Below are positions 45,038-56,605 of a stretch of DNA of 64,000 nucleotides, in pieces. The notes under the pieces are model-generated. The model was not told the DNA's origin. It saw nothing but the letters and a program-made list of their open reading frames with translations, and did not search any database. The DNA is from Orobanche coerulescens (taxonomy: Eukaryota > Streptophyta > Magnoliopsida > Lamiales > Orobanchaceae): positions 39,013,501 through 39,077,500 of the forward strand of contig CM065804.1 of the NCBI GenBank assembly GCA_033398695.1, written 5' to 3'. Both the position numbers and the translations under genes were made by a program. Numbering within the stretch: position 1 is the first letter of the stretch; every line of letters starts with the position of its first letter.

Positions 45038-46191
45038 TGTTGGCCACTTAAGTATACTGGATACAGTTTGGAAAAGTAGTTTAAACAACAAACTGTACGG
45101 AATCTAAATCTGAGTGCGTAGCGGAAGTCTTGGATACAGTTAGTTGCCGTGGATACAGCAACGAAGTATTTGGTGTATACTTAATATATCACAGTAATTT
45201 CAAACAAAAAGTGAAGGTAAATGACACGATAATTTAAGTGGTTCGAGGTAAACCCTCTACGTCCACCGGTCCTCCACACAGAGTAAAGTTTATTATATAA
45301 TTACTGCGTACACAACTACGTAATTATAAACAAACCTATCCTTGTATCGTTCACACAGATTGATACAAAGAATGTCACTTTCAACCGTTCACACAGATTG
45401 GTTAAAGCTTCCTTCTTGACTAGCTTCTTCACACACAGTTCCAAAGCTTTGTCCTTATTCGTCCCACACAGGTCAGAATAACTTGTTGAGTTCACACAGA
45501 GCTCAGTTTTTACACAGAGGTAAAAGGTAGGTAACCAGGTAAGAACAGCAACTTTGAATATCAAGATCTTGAGCTGATGATGGTTGTTCTTGATGTTGAG
45601 CACTGTATATCTCTTTCGTTCTAAATAGCAGTATGCTTTGGAGATATGTTTGCTCTGATGATAACTTTGATAGCTTTGAGAGTTAGGTTACTTCGATTGG
45701 TAACTGATCTTCAATGTCTTCAAGGATATATATAGTCTCTGAAGAAAGTATTCGTTGAGATGTATCCGTTTGAATAAGATGTCCTTCAACGGGAATATGA
45801 CATGATCCGGATTTCGCGGGATTCTGAAGATCTGAAGACTGACAGTATTTAAATACTTTATCCCTGAGTATTTAAATACTTCTTTGTTTAACGGAACTTG
45901 ACTTGTGTTCTTTCTTGTCCTTTTGTGAACTGTATGGAAGATGACTGTATTTAGGGCATCGAGACAGTTTCCATACTTTGTCTTTTACAAGTCTTCTTGC
46001 TGTACTGACGAGCTTCACTTATGCTGATTCAAGGTAGGTCTTCGATATAGGATAAAGCCTTGAAGCCTCGATACAGTTTTCCTTTACTGTATTTGGCATA
46101 TATGTCAAAACCTTCTCAATAACAAATAACAATCGATACAGGGATCGGGTATCCCGGCTGATTTGATACAGGGTGATTGTTTTTTCCAACA
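45038..46191 (-). repeat. Copia 5' LTR
   Basis: 1154 bp, next to the PBS. It is near-identical to 39015-40172. Small differences cluster at CAG/CTG ('aacagtaaaagctgaagg' versus 'aacaaaaagtgaagg' near 45207). Minus-strand TATA box at 45727-45734. Confidence 0.92.
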
Positions 46192-46196
46192 AAAAC
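46192..46196. repeat. Target site duplication, right copy (copia)
   Basis: AAAAC, matching 39010-39014. Confidence 0.9.
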
Positions 46197-46260
46197 TTTC
46201 TGCAATTCCGACAGTGGGTGACCCAGTGTCAGTTCTGGAAATTCATTATAATTGTCAGTT
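46197..46260 (+). other. Leader fragment of unit X3
   Basis: Continues the Athila/Tat-like leader interrupted by copia; same as 32570-32635, and includes a 'gacccagtgtcag' word. It ends at the inversion breakpoint after 'attgtcagtt'. Confidence 0.8.
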
Positions 46261-47735
46261 CCTTCCTTCTTATCCATCTTGAGTTTTGATTTCCTTGGAG
46301 TCTTTCTTCCTAATTCTATTCCAATTCCTTTTCCCAGCCCATGGACCGATTATTGCCTTGTGGAACTAATTGAGCGATTTTTGAGTCGTTTCTTGGGCCC
46401 CAAGTTAGATTATTTTCGTAACAGGACTGACACTGGGTCAGCGAACTGACACTGGGCCACCCAGTGTCGCACGACATTTTCTTCATTTTAAGCCCAAATC
46501 ACCTTGGCTTGGTCCGTTTGATGATCCAAATTATTCCTTAAGCTTAAAAACTCCATCAAACACCTAAATTAAACAAGAAATTGCCAAGTGAAGTAAATTG
46601 CATCCAAAATATAAATATATGGAAAATAACCAATTGTGCCAACAGAAAATTCATTAAAACCTTATAATTAACAATGATTTCAGCAAACTATTTTCGTCCT
46701 ATCAAATCTCCCCAAACTTAAACCATTGCTTGTCCTCAAGCATAATTCGAGTGAAAGAAATTCAAGAAGCATGTATTGAAAAATCCAAGATGATAGCCAT
46801 ATTCAAGGGAGAACAAATAATCATGAACAAGTATGAAGAAAATTAAAGTTCCTCAACCAATCTCAACATCTTTATTAGCATCAAGTGAGAGAAAATTCGA
46901 TGGCCTCACAAGGGGTCACTCTCGCTCAAGTAGATATAGGGATTATTAAGCAATCACTCACATCAAAACACGGTGTGTCATTACCATATACTCGCACAAA
47001 AATCAAATCTCCACTAGTTAGATGAACTCATGCATATAATCAAAAGGGCTTTTATGGTTGTAGCGGGGCTTTAGGTATGAGTAGGATAAAAAGGATAAAT
47101 AAAGGATTCGCTGGTTGGCCGCTCGAGAGGCCGGAAAATATTTTTGCCTTGCACCACATATTTCTTTCCTTAGGTTGGCCGCTCGAGAGGCCGGAAAATA
47201 TTTTTGTAGAAATAAGCTCTCCATCTCGTTCCACATTGTGATGGTGGCCGACGGTAAATAAAATAACCAATCCTTAGTCGAATCTTTTAATGAGAATGGG
47301 AAGGCTCTAAGCTTGATTTGTTCTTCGGTGACACCGTTCGGCTTCATGCTTGAACAAACTACATGAAATTCCTTGAGATGTTTATGCGGATCCTCTCCTG
47401 ATAGACCATGAAATGCAGGTAGGAAGTGAATCAATCCTGATTTCAATTCAAAGGTGTTGTTGTTGTCAATACCCGGGATCGTGATGCACATTGGTTGTTG
47501 AGGTAGCTCGGGGTTGGCTAATTGCTTCAACGTCTTTTCAGCGTTATTTTCCATGACTCCAATTTTGTCCTCCGACTCGCTGGGTGATGTTTCGAAATAA
47601 ACGGATTAGTGCCCGAGTGCTTCTTTGGTTTCTTTTGTTTTTCGTCTGAAAATTCGATCTCGTTTGGTGATTTCTAAAAAGTATTGTAAGTCTTTATCCC
47701 CTCGGGACCTTGTATTCATGCAAAGCTAAAACAAA
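46261..47735 (-). mobile_element. Inverted Athila/Tat-like fragment inside unit X3
   Basis: A 1475-bp piece in reverse orientation to its surroundings. From right to left it holds the leader end and gag start (47735-47118), then 3'UTR sequence (47117-46705), then the first 444 bases of an LTR including the U3 hairpin (46704-46261). Gag is joined directly to the 3'UTR, so a deletion from mid-gag to the 3'UTR came with or before the inversion. Confidence 0.85.
47118..47719 (-). pseudogene. Inverted Gag N-terminal fragment
   Basis: Start ATG at 47719 (same MNTRSRGDKDLQ start). One stop lies near 47605 before the MENNAEKTL segment. From 47554 the frame is open through GEDPHKHLKEFHVV and LRAFPFSLKDSTKDW, ending in two tandem KYFPASRAAN blocks caused by a roughly 60-bp duplication (47118-47208), then into 3'UTR. 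It keeps Trp where X1 and X2 have a stop, so it descends from an earlier or different lineage. Confidence 0.82.
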
Positions 47736-47739
47736 CGCT

Positions 47740-49122
47740 CTTCTCCCTCATTAGCCCGGTGATTCCTACTCTAGACTTTTTACTATCCTTTATTTTTCTT
47801 TTTCTCTTCCTTCCTTTCTTTATAGTCGTGTGCTAAATTTTAAGTTTGGGGAAGTTGGATTTGGAATGATTAATTGAATTGAGAATTGTGATGAATTTAA
47901 ATTTGCGTCCTTAGCTAAATTTGTGTGATTGAATTATATTGGGATTTAAGTATGGCCTGACATAGGAGATGGGTATGATTGACTAGTTTGATTTTAATTA
48001 GGGTGGTTCACTAGTCTTGATTTTGAATTTGGATAAAAGTGTGATGGATTCATGGCACAAGCCCTTTTAATTCGTGAGTTTTGAGCCGTAGAGCAAAATA
48101 CACATATATAAATAATTATACATATACATGCTCACTATTTCTTCTTGTGGGGTCGAACGTGTTGTGTTCATGCTAGAACTTAATCAATTATTAATGTCAA
48201 GACTATGTTAGTGTTCTCATGCAGTAAAGTGATAAAGGCAAATTAGGAATAACCCACTTGGCTTATACTTTCCCACCTCGACATAATCACCATTAGAAGC
48301 CCATCTGAACCTAAGCCTTATTCTTAGATCCAGCACATTTTATTAGCCATTATCTAATTTTTGGTGAAAATTCATCCGTTTGAACCCTTGGTCAAGATTT
48401 GGTTGTGAATTAGGTGTATAACAAGTCAAAGGAAGGACGAGAAATTATCAAAAAGTGGGTGGTGAAGTGAAAAGAAAAAAGGTGTTGAAATTAAGATGAA
48501 AAAAATAAAGGCCGAAACAAAAAAAATATAATAAAAAAAATAGGGGGGCGGCCATAAAAATACCCCCCTCGAATGTTGTTAAAGCCACTAATCTCAATTG
48601 ATCTTTCGTGGATATGCGATGACATGTATGTACCCAAAAGGGTGCGAAAGGAATGACGGTGATTCATTGCTTGTAGGATTTGTTATGCAGTTAATTTCAT
48701 GATTAGTCTTGACCAGCGAATCCTTTATTTATCCTTTTTATCCTACCCATACCTAAAGCCCCGCTACAACCATGAAAGCCCTTTTGATTATATGGATGAG
48801 TTCATCTAAGTAGTGGAGATTTGATTTTTGTGCGAGTATGTGGTAATGACACACCATGTTTTGACGTGAGTGATTGCTTAATAATCCCTATATCTACATG
48901 AGCGAGAGTGACCCCTTGTGCGGCCATCGCATTTTCTCTCACTTTATGCTAATGAAGATGTTGAGATTGGTTGAGGTACTTTAATATTCTTCATACTTGT
49001 TCATGATTATTTGTTCTCCCTTGAATATGGCTATCATCTTGGATTTTTCAATACATGCTTCTTGAATTTCTTTAACTCGAATTATGCTTGAGGACAAGTA
49101 TTGGTTTAAGTGTGGGGAGATT
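47740..49122 (+). repeat. Athila/Tat-like 3' untranslated region, copy 3
   Basis: Third copy of the 3'UTR (compare 25585 and 36056), beginning within the last codons of the 3' ORF. It contains the G6/C6 inverted repeat (48540-48567) and ends in a degraded polypurine tract ('gtgtggggaga') before LTR X4. No gene is visible. Confidence 0.8.
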
Positions 49123-50109
49123 TTATAGGACGAAAATAGTTTGCTAAAATCATTGTTATTTATAAGGTTTTAATGAATTTTCTGTTGGCATAGTTGGTTA
49201 TTTTCCATATATTTATATTTTGGATGCAATTTACTTCACTTGGCAATTTGTTGTTTAATTTAGGTGTTTGATGGAGTTTTTAATCTTAAGGAATAATATG
49301 AATCATCAAACGGACCAAGCCAAGGGGATTTGGGCTTCAAATGAAGAAAATGCCGCGCGACACTGGGTGGCCCAGTGTCAGTTCGCTGACCTAGTGTCAG
49401 TCCTGTTACGAAAATAATCTTACTTGGGGCCCAAGAAACGACTCAAAAATCGCCCAATCAGTTCCACAAGGCAATAAGTCGGTCCATAGGCTGGGAAAAG
49501 GAATTGGAATAGAATTAGGAAGAAAGACTCCAAGGAAATCAAAACTCAAGAAGGATAAGAAATAAGGAGATCCAATTAAAGAAGGAAACTAAGAGATAAA
49601 GAATTATTATAAAAGGAGAAGAGGGCTGGAATTATTTTCATCTTTGATACCCAATTATTACGGCTGGAGCAGAAGAAGAAAAGGGACGGCCGAACCAATT
49701 CTCGCCGGAGCAACCGAGCCGTTTCCGACGTGCAAAGAAGAAGACTACACAGATTGAATTTCTTTCTCCTCATGTCTATTATTAATTTGCTGTTTTCTAA
49801 AGCCAACGTGTCCGGCTAATTTTCTATTCTAGTTCTTAGTGAAGTTTGAAACCGTTTTTGAATTATTCATGTTTTAATCCCGTTGCGTATTCTCAACTCG
49901 AATTCTTTTGAATTACTTTTGTATTATTGAATTCACGACTATGCCATTTAATTTCTTGATTTGGTTTGGCCAACTAGATTAGGAGTTTGATGTCTTATGC
50001 TAGAAATTGAGTTGTAATCCGTAATTGTTACAATTTTAATTTAACAAGTAGCAAACAATTGATTTTTCCCAATTGAGTAACACAAAATCAAGATCCCTTA
50101 AGTCGAGCT
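49123..50109 (+). repeat. Athila/Tat-like LTR X4, left part
   Basis: The LTR starts with TT instead of TG ('ttataggacg') and matches X1 up to 'aagtcgagct', where the Tekay-type element is inserted. It contains the U3 hairpin (49359-49379) and TATA box (49608-49614). It continues at 58853. Confidence 0.87.
50105..50109. repeat. Target site duplication, left copy (Tekay-type element)
   Basis: GAGCT, matching 58853-58857. The empty site is seen in LTR X1 near 27930-27940 ('gtcgagcttatgaac'). Confidence 0.85.
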
Positions 50110-50262
50110 ATTTCAGCGTTAACGCACGCTAATTCCTAGCATTAGCGCACGCTAATCATGTTAGCCTGCGTACGCTAACTGGAGGACAGTAGGCAGACTG
50201 TTCTTCCACACCTCGTTAGCGCACGCTAATGCTTGTGCGTAGCGTGCACTAAGTCTGTTTAA

Positions 50263-50270
50263 TATAAATA
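50263..50270 (+). promoter_or_regulatory. TATA box of Tekay-type 5' LTR
   Basis: TATAAATA on the coding strand, right after the palindrome cluster. The equivalent is at 57432-57439 in the 3' LTR. Confidence 0.7.
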
Positions 50271-50901
50271 GGACAGCAGCAGTCAACTTCGTCATTTTTC
50301 CATCATTTCTCATCCTTCTCGGCTTTGAGCGATTCCTGACGAGGGTTAGGGCCGATTTCGACTGAACATCACCATCCACTACCGTCCGTGCATTCCTTGC
50401 GTGAATTCTTCGAGTTCCTAACACTTTCCACCATCTGAATCAAGGTAAGAATCTCCGAAACCCTTGTTTTGAGATTTTGGGGAAATTTTGGGGATTTCGT
50501 GGGATTTGACTTCCTTATTCCGAATTATCATTGGATTATTGCTAGACTTTGATCATGTACTTGTAATCCTTCGTTTTATTGATGATTTGTGATTTTAAAC
50601 TCCAAGTTCTCCATTGTTCGTCACTTATAGTCGACGATACCCAAGTTATGTTCGACTAATGGTTGCAGCGGGTAGAACTAGGATGTATTCCAATATTTTC
50701 GTAATTTTAAGATTAGTTGTTCATCGTTATTGTGTTAGGATCGTATTTGTGAAGGTTATTCGTGCCAAAACTTTTCCGTTCACCGTTTTCCTTCACGTCG
50801 TATTAATCAGGCAAGTACATGTATTATATTTCATTATGTGTGTACGGATTTGATGCGAATGCTGTAAACTGTATTATTGAATGAATGTGATTGTTACTCT
50901 T

Positions 50902-51115
50902 CCACCTGGGGATGGCATGTGGCCTCTGGGGGCCGATACTAATGGGTACGGCCACGGGAGTGGACTTGGGTGCGTGTGTTGATGATCTTCCACCTGGGGA
51001 CGGTTCGACGGGACCTCTGGGGGCCGATACTAATGGGTACGGCCGCGGAAGTGGTTTCTCACCTGGGGACGGTCCGACGGGACCTCTGGGGACCGATACT
51101 AATGGGTACGGTCGC
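50902..51115 (+). repeat. Tandem repeats in Tekay-type 5' LTR
   Basis: Three diverged units of about 60-90 bp built from 'cacctgggga', 'gacctctgggg', 'ccgatactaatgggtacgg'. They lie after the TATA box, in R or U5. Repeated at 58071-58288. Confidence 0.88.
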
Positions 51116-51690
51116 GAGTTACCAAGCGTGGATAATTGTGATGTGGAAAACTTGTTGATATACTGTTTTGGTGTTAATGTGATATTCCGGAATATTGATT
51201 TTCAAAATGACTTTCCTAACGATTTGTTTGCGTTGAATCGTGCATGTATATAATGTTGTGTAATTGTGTACTTGCACTAGCTATTCGAATGCTAACCCTT
51301 TAAATGGGGGAAATGCGTCTTATGCATTTCAGGTACTGGTCGAGCTGAGGAGCTGGCACGGGATGCGCATGCAAAGGATGGGTTGGCATGATGATGTGGC
51401 TCGAGTCTGTATTTTTTTTTCTGTTTTGTCATTGCATCTGTTGAGTACTGGAGTTAGACTGTTTATTTTTAAACATTGTTTAAGTCCCCTGCGTGGGCAA
51501 TAAATTGGTATTTAACCTATGTCTCATGTACTCCGTTAAAATGTTTTGGCTGAGGCCACGGCCCTATTTACTTTTTGGGTGCATCTTTTGGGTTATCATT
51601 GTGGTTTACGTGTCATGAGTTAGCCTGTTAGACCTCACGGGGGTTCTACGGCGTGTAATGTCCCATTTGTGATTTGGGGTGTTACATTTA

Positions 51691-51702
51691 TGGTATCGGA
51701 GC
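51691..51702 (+). other. Tekay-type primer binding site
   Basis: TGGTATCGGAGC, tRNA-Met complement with one mismatch, four bases after the LTR end. Confidence 0.85.
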
Positions 51703-51946
51703 CTAGGTTTTGAATGCCTAGGCTGTCGGTTAATTTTGGGTCTGTCAGTTGTGTCGTTAGAGTCAGTCGTTGAGCCTAATATCATCGTGCTACCGTCTTT
51801 TCATGCGACCCATGGCTGTAAGTCTCCTCGAACTCTTATATTTCTGTATTCGTTTTCTTGCGTTGTTTGGAATTGAGAATTATGATACCAACCTTATAGA
51901 TTGTGAATCTTCCTGATCTTGTTCCTTTTGTATTTTCTTCAGTATA

Positions 51947-54900
51947 TTGAGAGGTCGTGGTAGACCAGCTAGGGGACGCGGCCGAGGCCGTGGTCGGGGT
52001 GCTGATAATGAAGAGGGCTCACTTTCTCAGTCCTCCGCAGACTCAGCCTCTCACTCAGTGCCGTCGGGTAATAATGCCGACGCCGGGGCTACTGCCGTAC
52101 TTCAGCAGTTAGTAGCCCAGCTTGCTCAGATAGCTCAGGGTGGACGCCAGAATCCGCCCCCGACACCTGAAGAGGAAGCTAGTAAGTGGCTTCAGACGGT
52201 GACTAAGATGCACCCTCCTCGTTTCTCTGGATCTTCTGACTCCCTCGGTTGGGAGAATTGGCTCTTTCAGTTGTCCAGGACCTTCGATGCCGTAGCTTGT
52301 CCTGAAGACAGGAGGGTACATATTGCCCAGTACCTCCTGGATAAGGAAGCTGCAGAATGGTGGGAGGCCGTTGCGCCCAGAGACCGTCGGGCCACTTGGG
52401 ATGAGTTCAGGGCTGCTATGGAAGCAGAATATTGTCCATCGCTAGTCAAAGAACGCAGAATTGTGGAGTTCTTCACTGCCACACCCCAGGATGTGCCGAT
52501 TTCCCAGGCCGTTATCTCTTACAATCAGCAGTTGGGTTTCGTGAAAGATCAGGTGAGGACGGAGGCTGATAAAATCCGTTACTTCAATATGCGCATGAAG
52601 CCGCATATCAGGCAGAGTATGGCACCACTCATATGTGCCACTTTGAAGGAATACCAGGATCGCGCTCTGGCGATCGAGATGGTTGTCCCGGAATCAGAGT
52701 CGGTTTCGGAAGCTAAGAAGCAGAAGACTACTGGCGGGTTCTCGGCCGGTAAAGGTGATCAGTTTTCGAGGTCTCGTTCTGCTCCTACACCTAGGAAGAG
52801 GCCGTTTCATCAGGCCGGTGGATCTCAGGGTAACCGTTCGGTCCAGTCTGTGGCACCTGGCGGGAGAGTTTGTTTTATTTGCAGTCAGCCCGAGCACGTT
52901 ATGAAGGATTGCCCATTTCCGTTAGTTACTTGCTTTACTTGCGGACAGACCGGGCATCAGGCAGCTCATTGTGAGAGGGCCACCAGGGCCGCTAGAGTTC
53001 CGACTACCACCACCGATCAGAGGGATCACATCACTCCAGCTACTCATGTTCCGCAGAGTTCGGGCCGTGGTAGGGGTCGGGGTCAGCCGGATCGCCGTGC
53101 AGCATCTAGTTCGGGTTCAGTTCACCCCCGATTGTATCAGATGAGGCGCACAGAGGAGACAGACGTTCTGGTGGCGTCAGGTACCACTCAGATCCTTTCT
53201 CATCCAGTTTCAGTGCTTTTTGATTCGGGTGCTACCCACTCCTTCATTGCTTCGGACTGTGTGAGTCGTATTGGTTTTGACTGCTTGTTTGAGTGTGAAC
53301 CATTTATAGTGGGTACGGCCAGCGGGGATCGTATGGTTAGGGACCGGGAGGTTAGGGATTGCCCAGTGAGGATCGGAAGCCGGGATTGGCCCTCGAATCT
53401 CATTGTTATAGACCTTAAGGGTGAGGATTTGATCCTCGGGGACGATTGGTTAGATCGTCACGGTGCTATCATGAACTATCGGACTCGTACCATCTCAATA
53501 GTGGCTGAGGACGGCACCGAGCATACTCTCGTCGGTTGTAAGCCGGGGAGATCGGGGAGTGTGATTAGCGCCTTAAAGGCGATGAAACTTCTGAACCAGG
53601 GTTGTGTCGGCTATTGGTGTTACGCTCTGCAGTCGGAGGATGGTGGGGTTGACATGTCGTCGATTCCAGTTGTTAGTGAGTATCCCGACGTATTCCCGGA
53701 TGACTTGCCGGGATTACCACCACAGCGAGAGGTGGAGTTTCCTATCGATCTTGAGCCGAATGCGGCTCCTATTTCTCGAGCGCCGTACCGTATGGCACCA
53801 TCGGAGATGTTAGAGTTGAAGAACCAGTTGGGAGAGTTGTTAGATAAAGGGTATATTCGACCGCGCGCATCGCCTTGGGGTGCGCCCGTACTTTTTGTTA
53901 AGAAGAAGGATGGATCGCTTCGTTTATGCATCGACTATCGAGAATTAAACAAGTTAACCATCAAAAATAAATACCCTTTGCCCCGGATTGACGATTTGTT
54001 TGGTCAGCTTCAGGGGGCGACAGTCTTTTCGAAGATTTATTTGCGATCAGGCTACTACCAGTTGAGGATTCGGGACAGCGATATACCGAAAGCTGCCTTT
54101 CGGAAGAGATATGGCCATTACGAGTTTGTGGTTATGCCTTTCGGGCTAACCAATGCCCCAGCAGTGTTCATGCAGTTGATGAACAAAGTTTTTATTGAGT
54201 ATCTGGACAAATTCGTAGTCGTCTTTATCGATGACATTCTTATATATTCACGGAGTCGGGAGGAGCACGCCTTACATCTCCGGATTGTATTAGATATTTT
54301 GAGAGCTGAGCAGTTGTATGCGAAGTTCTCTAAGTGTGAGTTTTGGCTCGAGGAAGTGATGTTCTTCGGGCATGTGATTTCAGCAGAGGGAGTTCGGGTA
54401 GATCCGCAGAAGATAGAGGCGGTGATGGCTTGGGAGCCGCCTAAGAATGTGAAGGAGGTGAGGAGTTTTCTGGGTCTCGCCGGCTATTACCGTAGATTTG
54501 TTGAGGGGTTTTCTAAGATCTCTAGACCACTCACTCAGTTGCTCCAGAAGACTCAGAAATTCGAGTGGACCGCAGACAGACAGAGTAGTTTTGACGAGTT
54601 GAAGAGACGACTAACTACCGCACCTGTGTTAGCGTTGCCTCAGGAGAACGAAGATTTCGTGGTATATAGTAATGCTTCGGGCCTCGGGCTCGGATGTGTT
54701 TTGATGCAGAGAGATAGGGTCATTGCGTATGCGTCCCGCCAGTTGAAACCTTATGAGGTGAATTACCCCACGCACGATTTGGAATTAGCTGCGGTCGTTT
54801 TCGCCTTAAAGATCTGGAGGCATTATCTCTATGGTTCGTCGTGTAATATTTTTACGGATCACAAGAGCTTGAAGTACATCTTCAGTCAGAAAGAGTTGAA

Positions 54901-55297
54901 TATGAGACAACGTAGGTGGTTGGAGCTAATTAAAGATTACGACCTCGAGATACTTTACCATCCGGGTAAGGCTAACGTAGTGGCTGATGCGTTGAGCTGG
55001 AAGTCGATGGCATTACAGATGTTAGAGGTACTTACACCACAGAGAAGGATCCAGCGAGATCTTATTGGTCAGAATATCGAGGTTTGGGTTCAAAGAGTTC
55101 AGGGTCAGTTATGTGCGTTAGAGATCACTTCGTCCTTGACTGATGATATCAAGGCGAAGCAGTATGATGATCCGTTTTTGGTCCAGTTGAGGGAGGATGT
55201 GAGGAAGGGGAAAGCCCCTGGGTTTGTGGTTCACGATGATGGAGTTTTGAGATTTCGCGGCAGACTATGTGTACCAAATGTTGATGAGCTGAGCTGA
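51947..55297 (+). pseudogene. Tekay-type Gag-protease-RT-RNase H-integrase N-terminus
   Basis: 1116 codons. The Arg/Gly-rich N-terminus lacks ATG: ATA TTG stands where the related element at 63596 has ATG. Gag domain lies around residues 75-240; two zinc knuckles at 309-322 and 329-342; protease DSGATHSF at 426; RT 600-860; RNase H 900-1020. Two catalytic changes: RT codon 54038-54040 encodes Tyr ([10 protein letters not shown]) where family 1 has Asp, and RNase H codon 54671-54673 encodes Asn (YSNASG) where family 1 has Asp. The RT FIDD pair is intact. The frame ends because 'agctg' is duplicated at 55286-55296, shifting integrase. Confidence 0.92.
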
Positions 55298-56256
55298 GAC
55301 AGAAGATCTTGAGTGAATCTCATACCACACCTTACTCCATACATCCTGGTACGAGTAAAATGTATAAAGATGTGAGGAGTAACTACTGGTGGAGTAATTT
55401 GAAGACAGACGTTAGCGAGTTTGTGTCGAGGTGTTTGACCTGTCAGCGGGTTAAGATCGAGCATCAGCGACCCGCGGGGCTTTTACGACCACTTCCTATC
55501 CCGGAGTGGAAATGGGAGGGTATTTCTATGGATTTCATTACCGGTATGCCTAAGACTCGGACTGGAATGAACATGATTTGGGTCGTTGTCGATCGACTAA
55601 CCAAATCAGCTCATTTTCTGAGTGTTAAGGACACTTGGGGGCCAGAGAGACTAGCGCGAGTGTTTATTGCGGAGATAGTGAGGTTGCATGGGACCCCTAA
55701 GAGTATTGTTTCAGATCGTGATGGCCGGTTCATATCACATTTTTGGCAGGCCGTTCATAGAGCTTTGGGGACCGAGTTCAGACTTAGTACATCCTACCAC
55801 CCTCAGACAGACGGACAGTCTGAGCGGACGATACATACACTGGAGGATATGTTGAGAGCCTGTGCCTTAGATTGGAAGGATGATTGGGAGTCCCACTTGC
55901 CATTGATCGAGTTCACGTACAACAATAGTTGGCACGCCTTGATCAAAATGGCACCATTCGAGGCATTGTATGGGAGGAGGTGCAAATCGCCATTGTGTTG
56001 GGACGATGCGTCCGAGCCGATTGGTACCGAGCCCGATATAGTAGTTGAGACGAGGGAGAAAATTGCTCTCATTCGCGATAGGTTGGTGACGGCCCAGAGC
56101 CGACAGAAGTCTTATGCCGATACACGTCGCCGGCCGTTGGAGTTTGAGGTGGGAAATTATGTTTTGCTTAAGGTGTTGCCGACACGGGGAGTTTACCGCT
56201 TCGGCCGGAAGGGTAAACTTAGTCCGAGATATATTGGACCGTTTGAGATTTTATAG
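55298..56256 (+). pseudogene. Tekay-type integrase core
   Basis: It resumes after the 5-bp duplication in another frame (315 codons open from 55309). It shows the zinc-binding region (H in SIHPG, CLTCQRV), MDFITGMP, SDRDGRF and GQSERT blocks with all three catalytic residues, and the GPFEIL block, ending at TAG 56254-56256 where family 1 continues. Integrase would join cDNA to the target. Confidence 0.9.
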
Positions 56257-56571
56257 AGAGTTGGAGAGCTTGCCTACCGGTTAGGCTTGCCGCCGTCCTT
56301 GAGTCACGTGCATAGCGTATTTCATGTTTCCCAGCTTAGGAAGTACGTACCGGACCCTAGCCATATTATTGATTTTGGAGAGATCGAATTGGGAGCCGAC
56401 ATTACCATCGAGGAGAGGCCGATTCAGATTTTAGAGCGTCGGGTGAAGCAACTTCATCATAAAACCATTCCTTTGGTTAAAGTTCAATGGTCGAGGCATG
56501 GATCCGAGGAAGCCACATGGGAGACGGAAGAGAGTATGCGGTCGAGATATCATGAGTTATTCGCGTTGTAA
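56257..56571 (+). pseudogene. Tekay-type integrase C-terminus and chromodomain-like end
   Basis: 105 codons after the TAG: VGELAYRLGLP, HSVFHVSQLRKYVPD, then the chromodomain-like ILERRVKQLHH...VQWSRHGSEEATWE end, stopping at TAA 56569-56571. It is the same module as family-1 segments 11336-11752 and 18472-18888. In chromoviruses it is expected to bind chromatin. Confidence 0.87.
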
Positions 56572-56590
56572 GTTTTGGGACGAAACTTAT

Positions 56591-56605
56591 TTTTAGGGGG
56601 AGGGA
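56591..56605 (+). other. Tekay-type polypurine tract
   Basis: TTTTAGGGGGAGGGA, one base before the 3' LTR start TGTAATATCC. Confidence 0.88.

Larger units (their letters stand above)
39015..46191 (-). mobile_element. Non-autonomous Ty1/copia element with additional ORF
   Basis: 7177 bp with two LTRs of 1158 and 1154 bp, TG...CA ends (TGTTGG/CCAACA), tRNA-Met PBS, polypurine tract and a 5-bp TSD. Inside, on the minus strand, are a pol remnant of RNase H only, three internal purine tracts and a long additional ORF. Gag, protease, integrase and RT are missing. The layout (extra ORF after RNase H, repeated purine tracts) resembles Sireviruses; the lineage assignment is tentative. The LTRs are similar, differing mainly at CAG/CTG sites. 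Confidence 0.88.
50110..51686 (+). repeat. Tekay-type 5' LTR, 5'-truncated
   Basis: 1577 bp equal to 57279-58852 of the 3' LTR. The first 672 bases are missing, and the break falls inside a palindrome (TAGCGTACGCT|A in the 3' LTR). TATA box at 50263-50270; U5 tandem repeats at 50902-51115; a consensus-like splice donor AAGGTAAGA near 50443. Confidence 0.9.
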
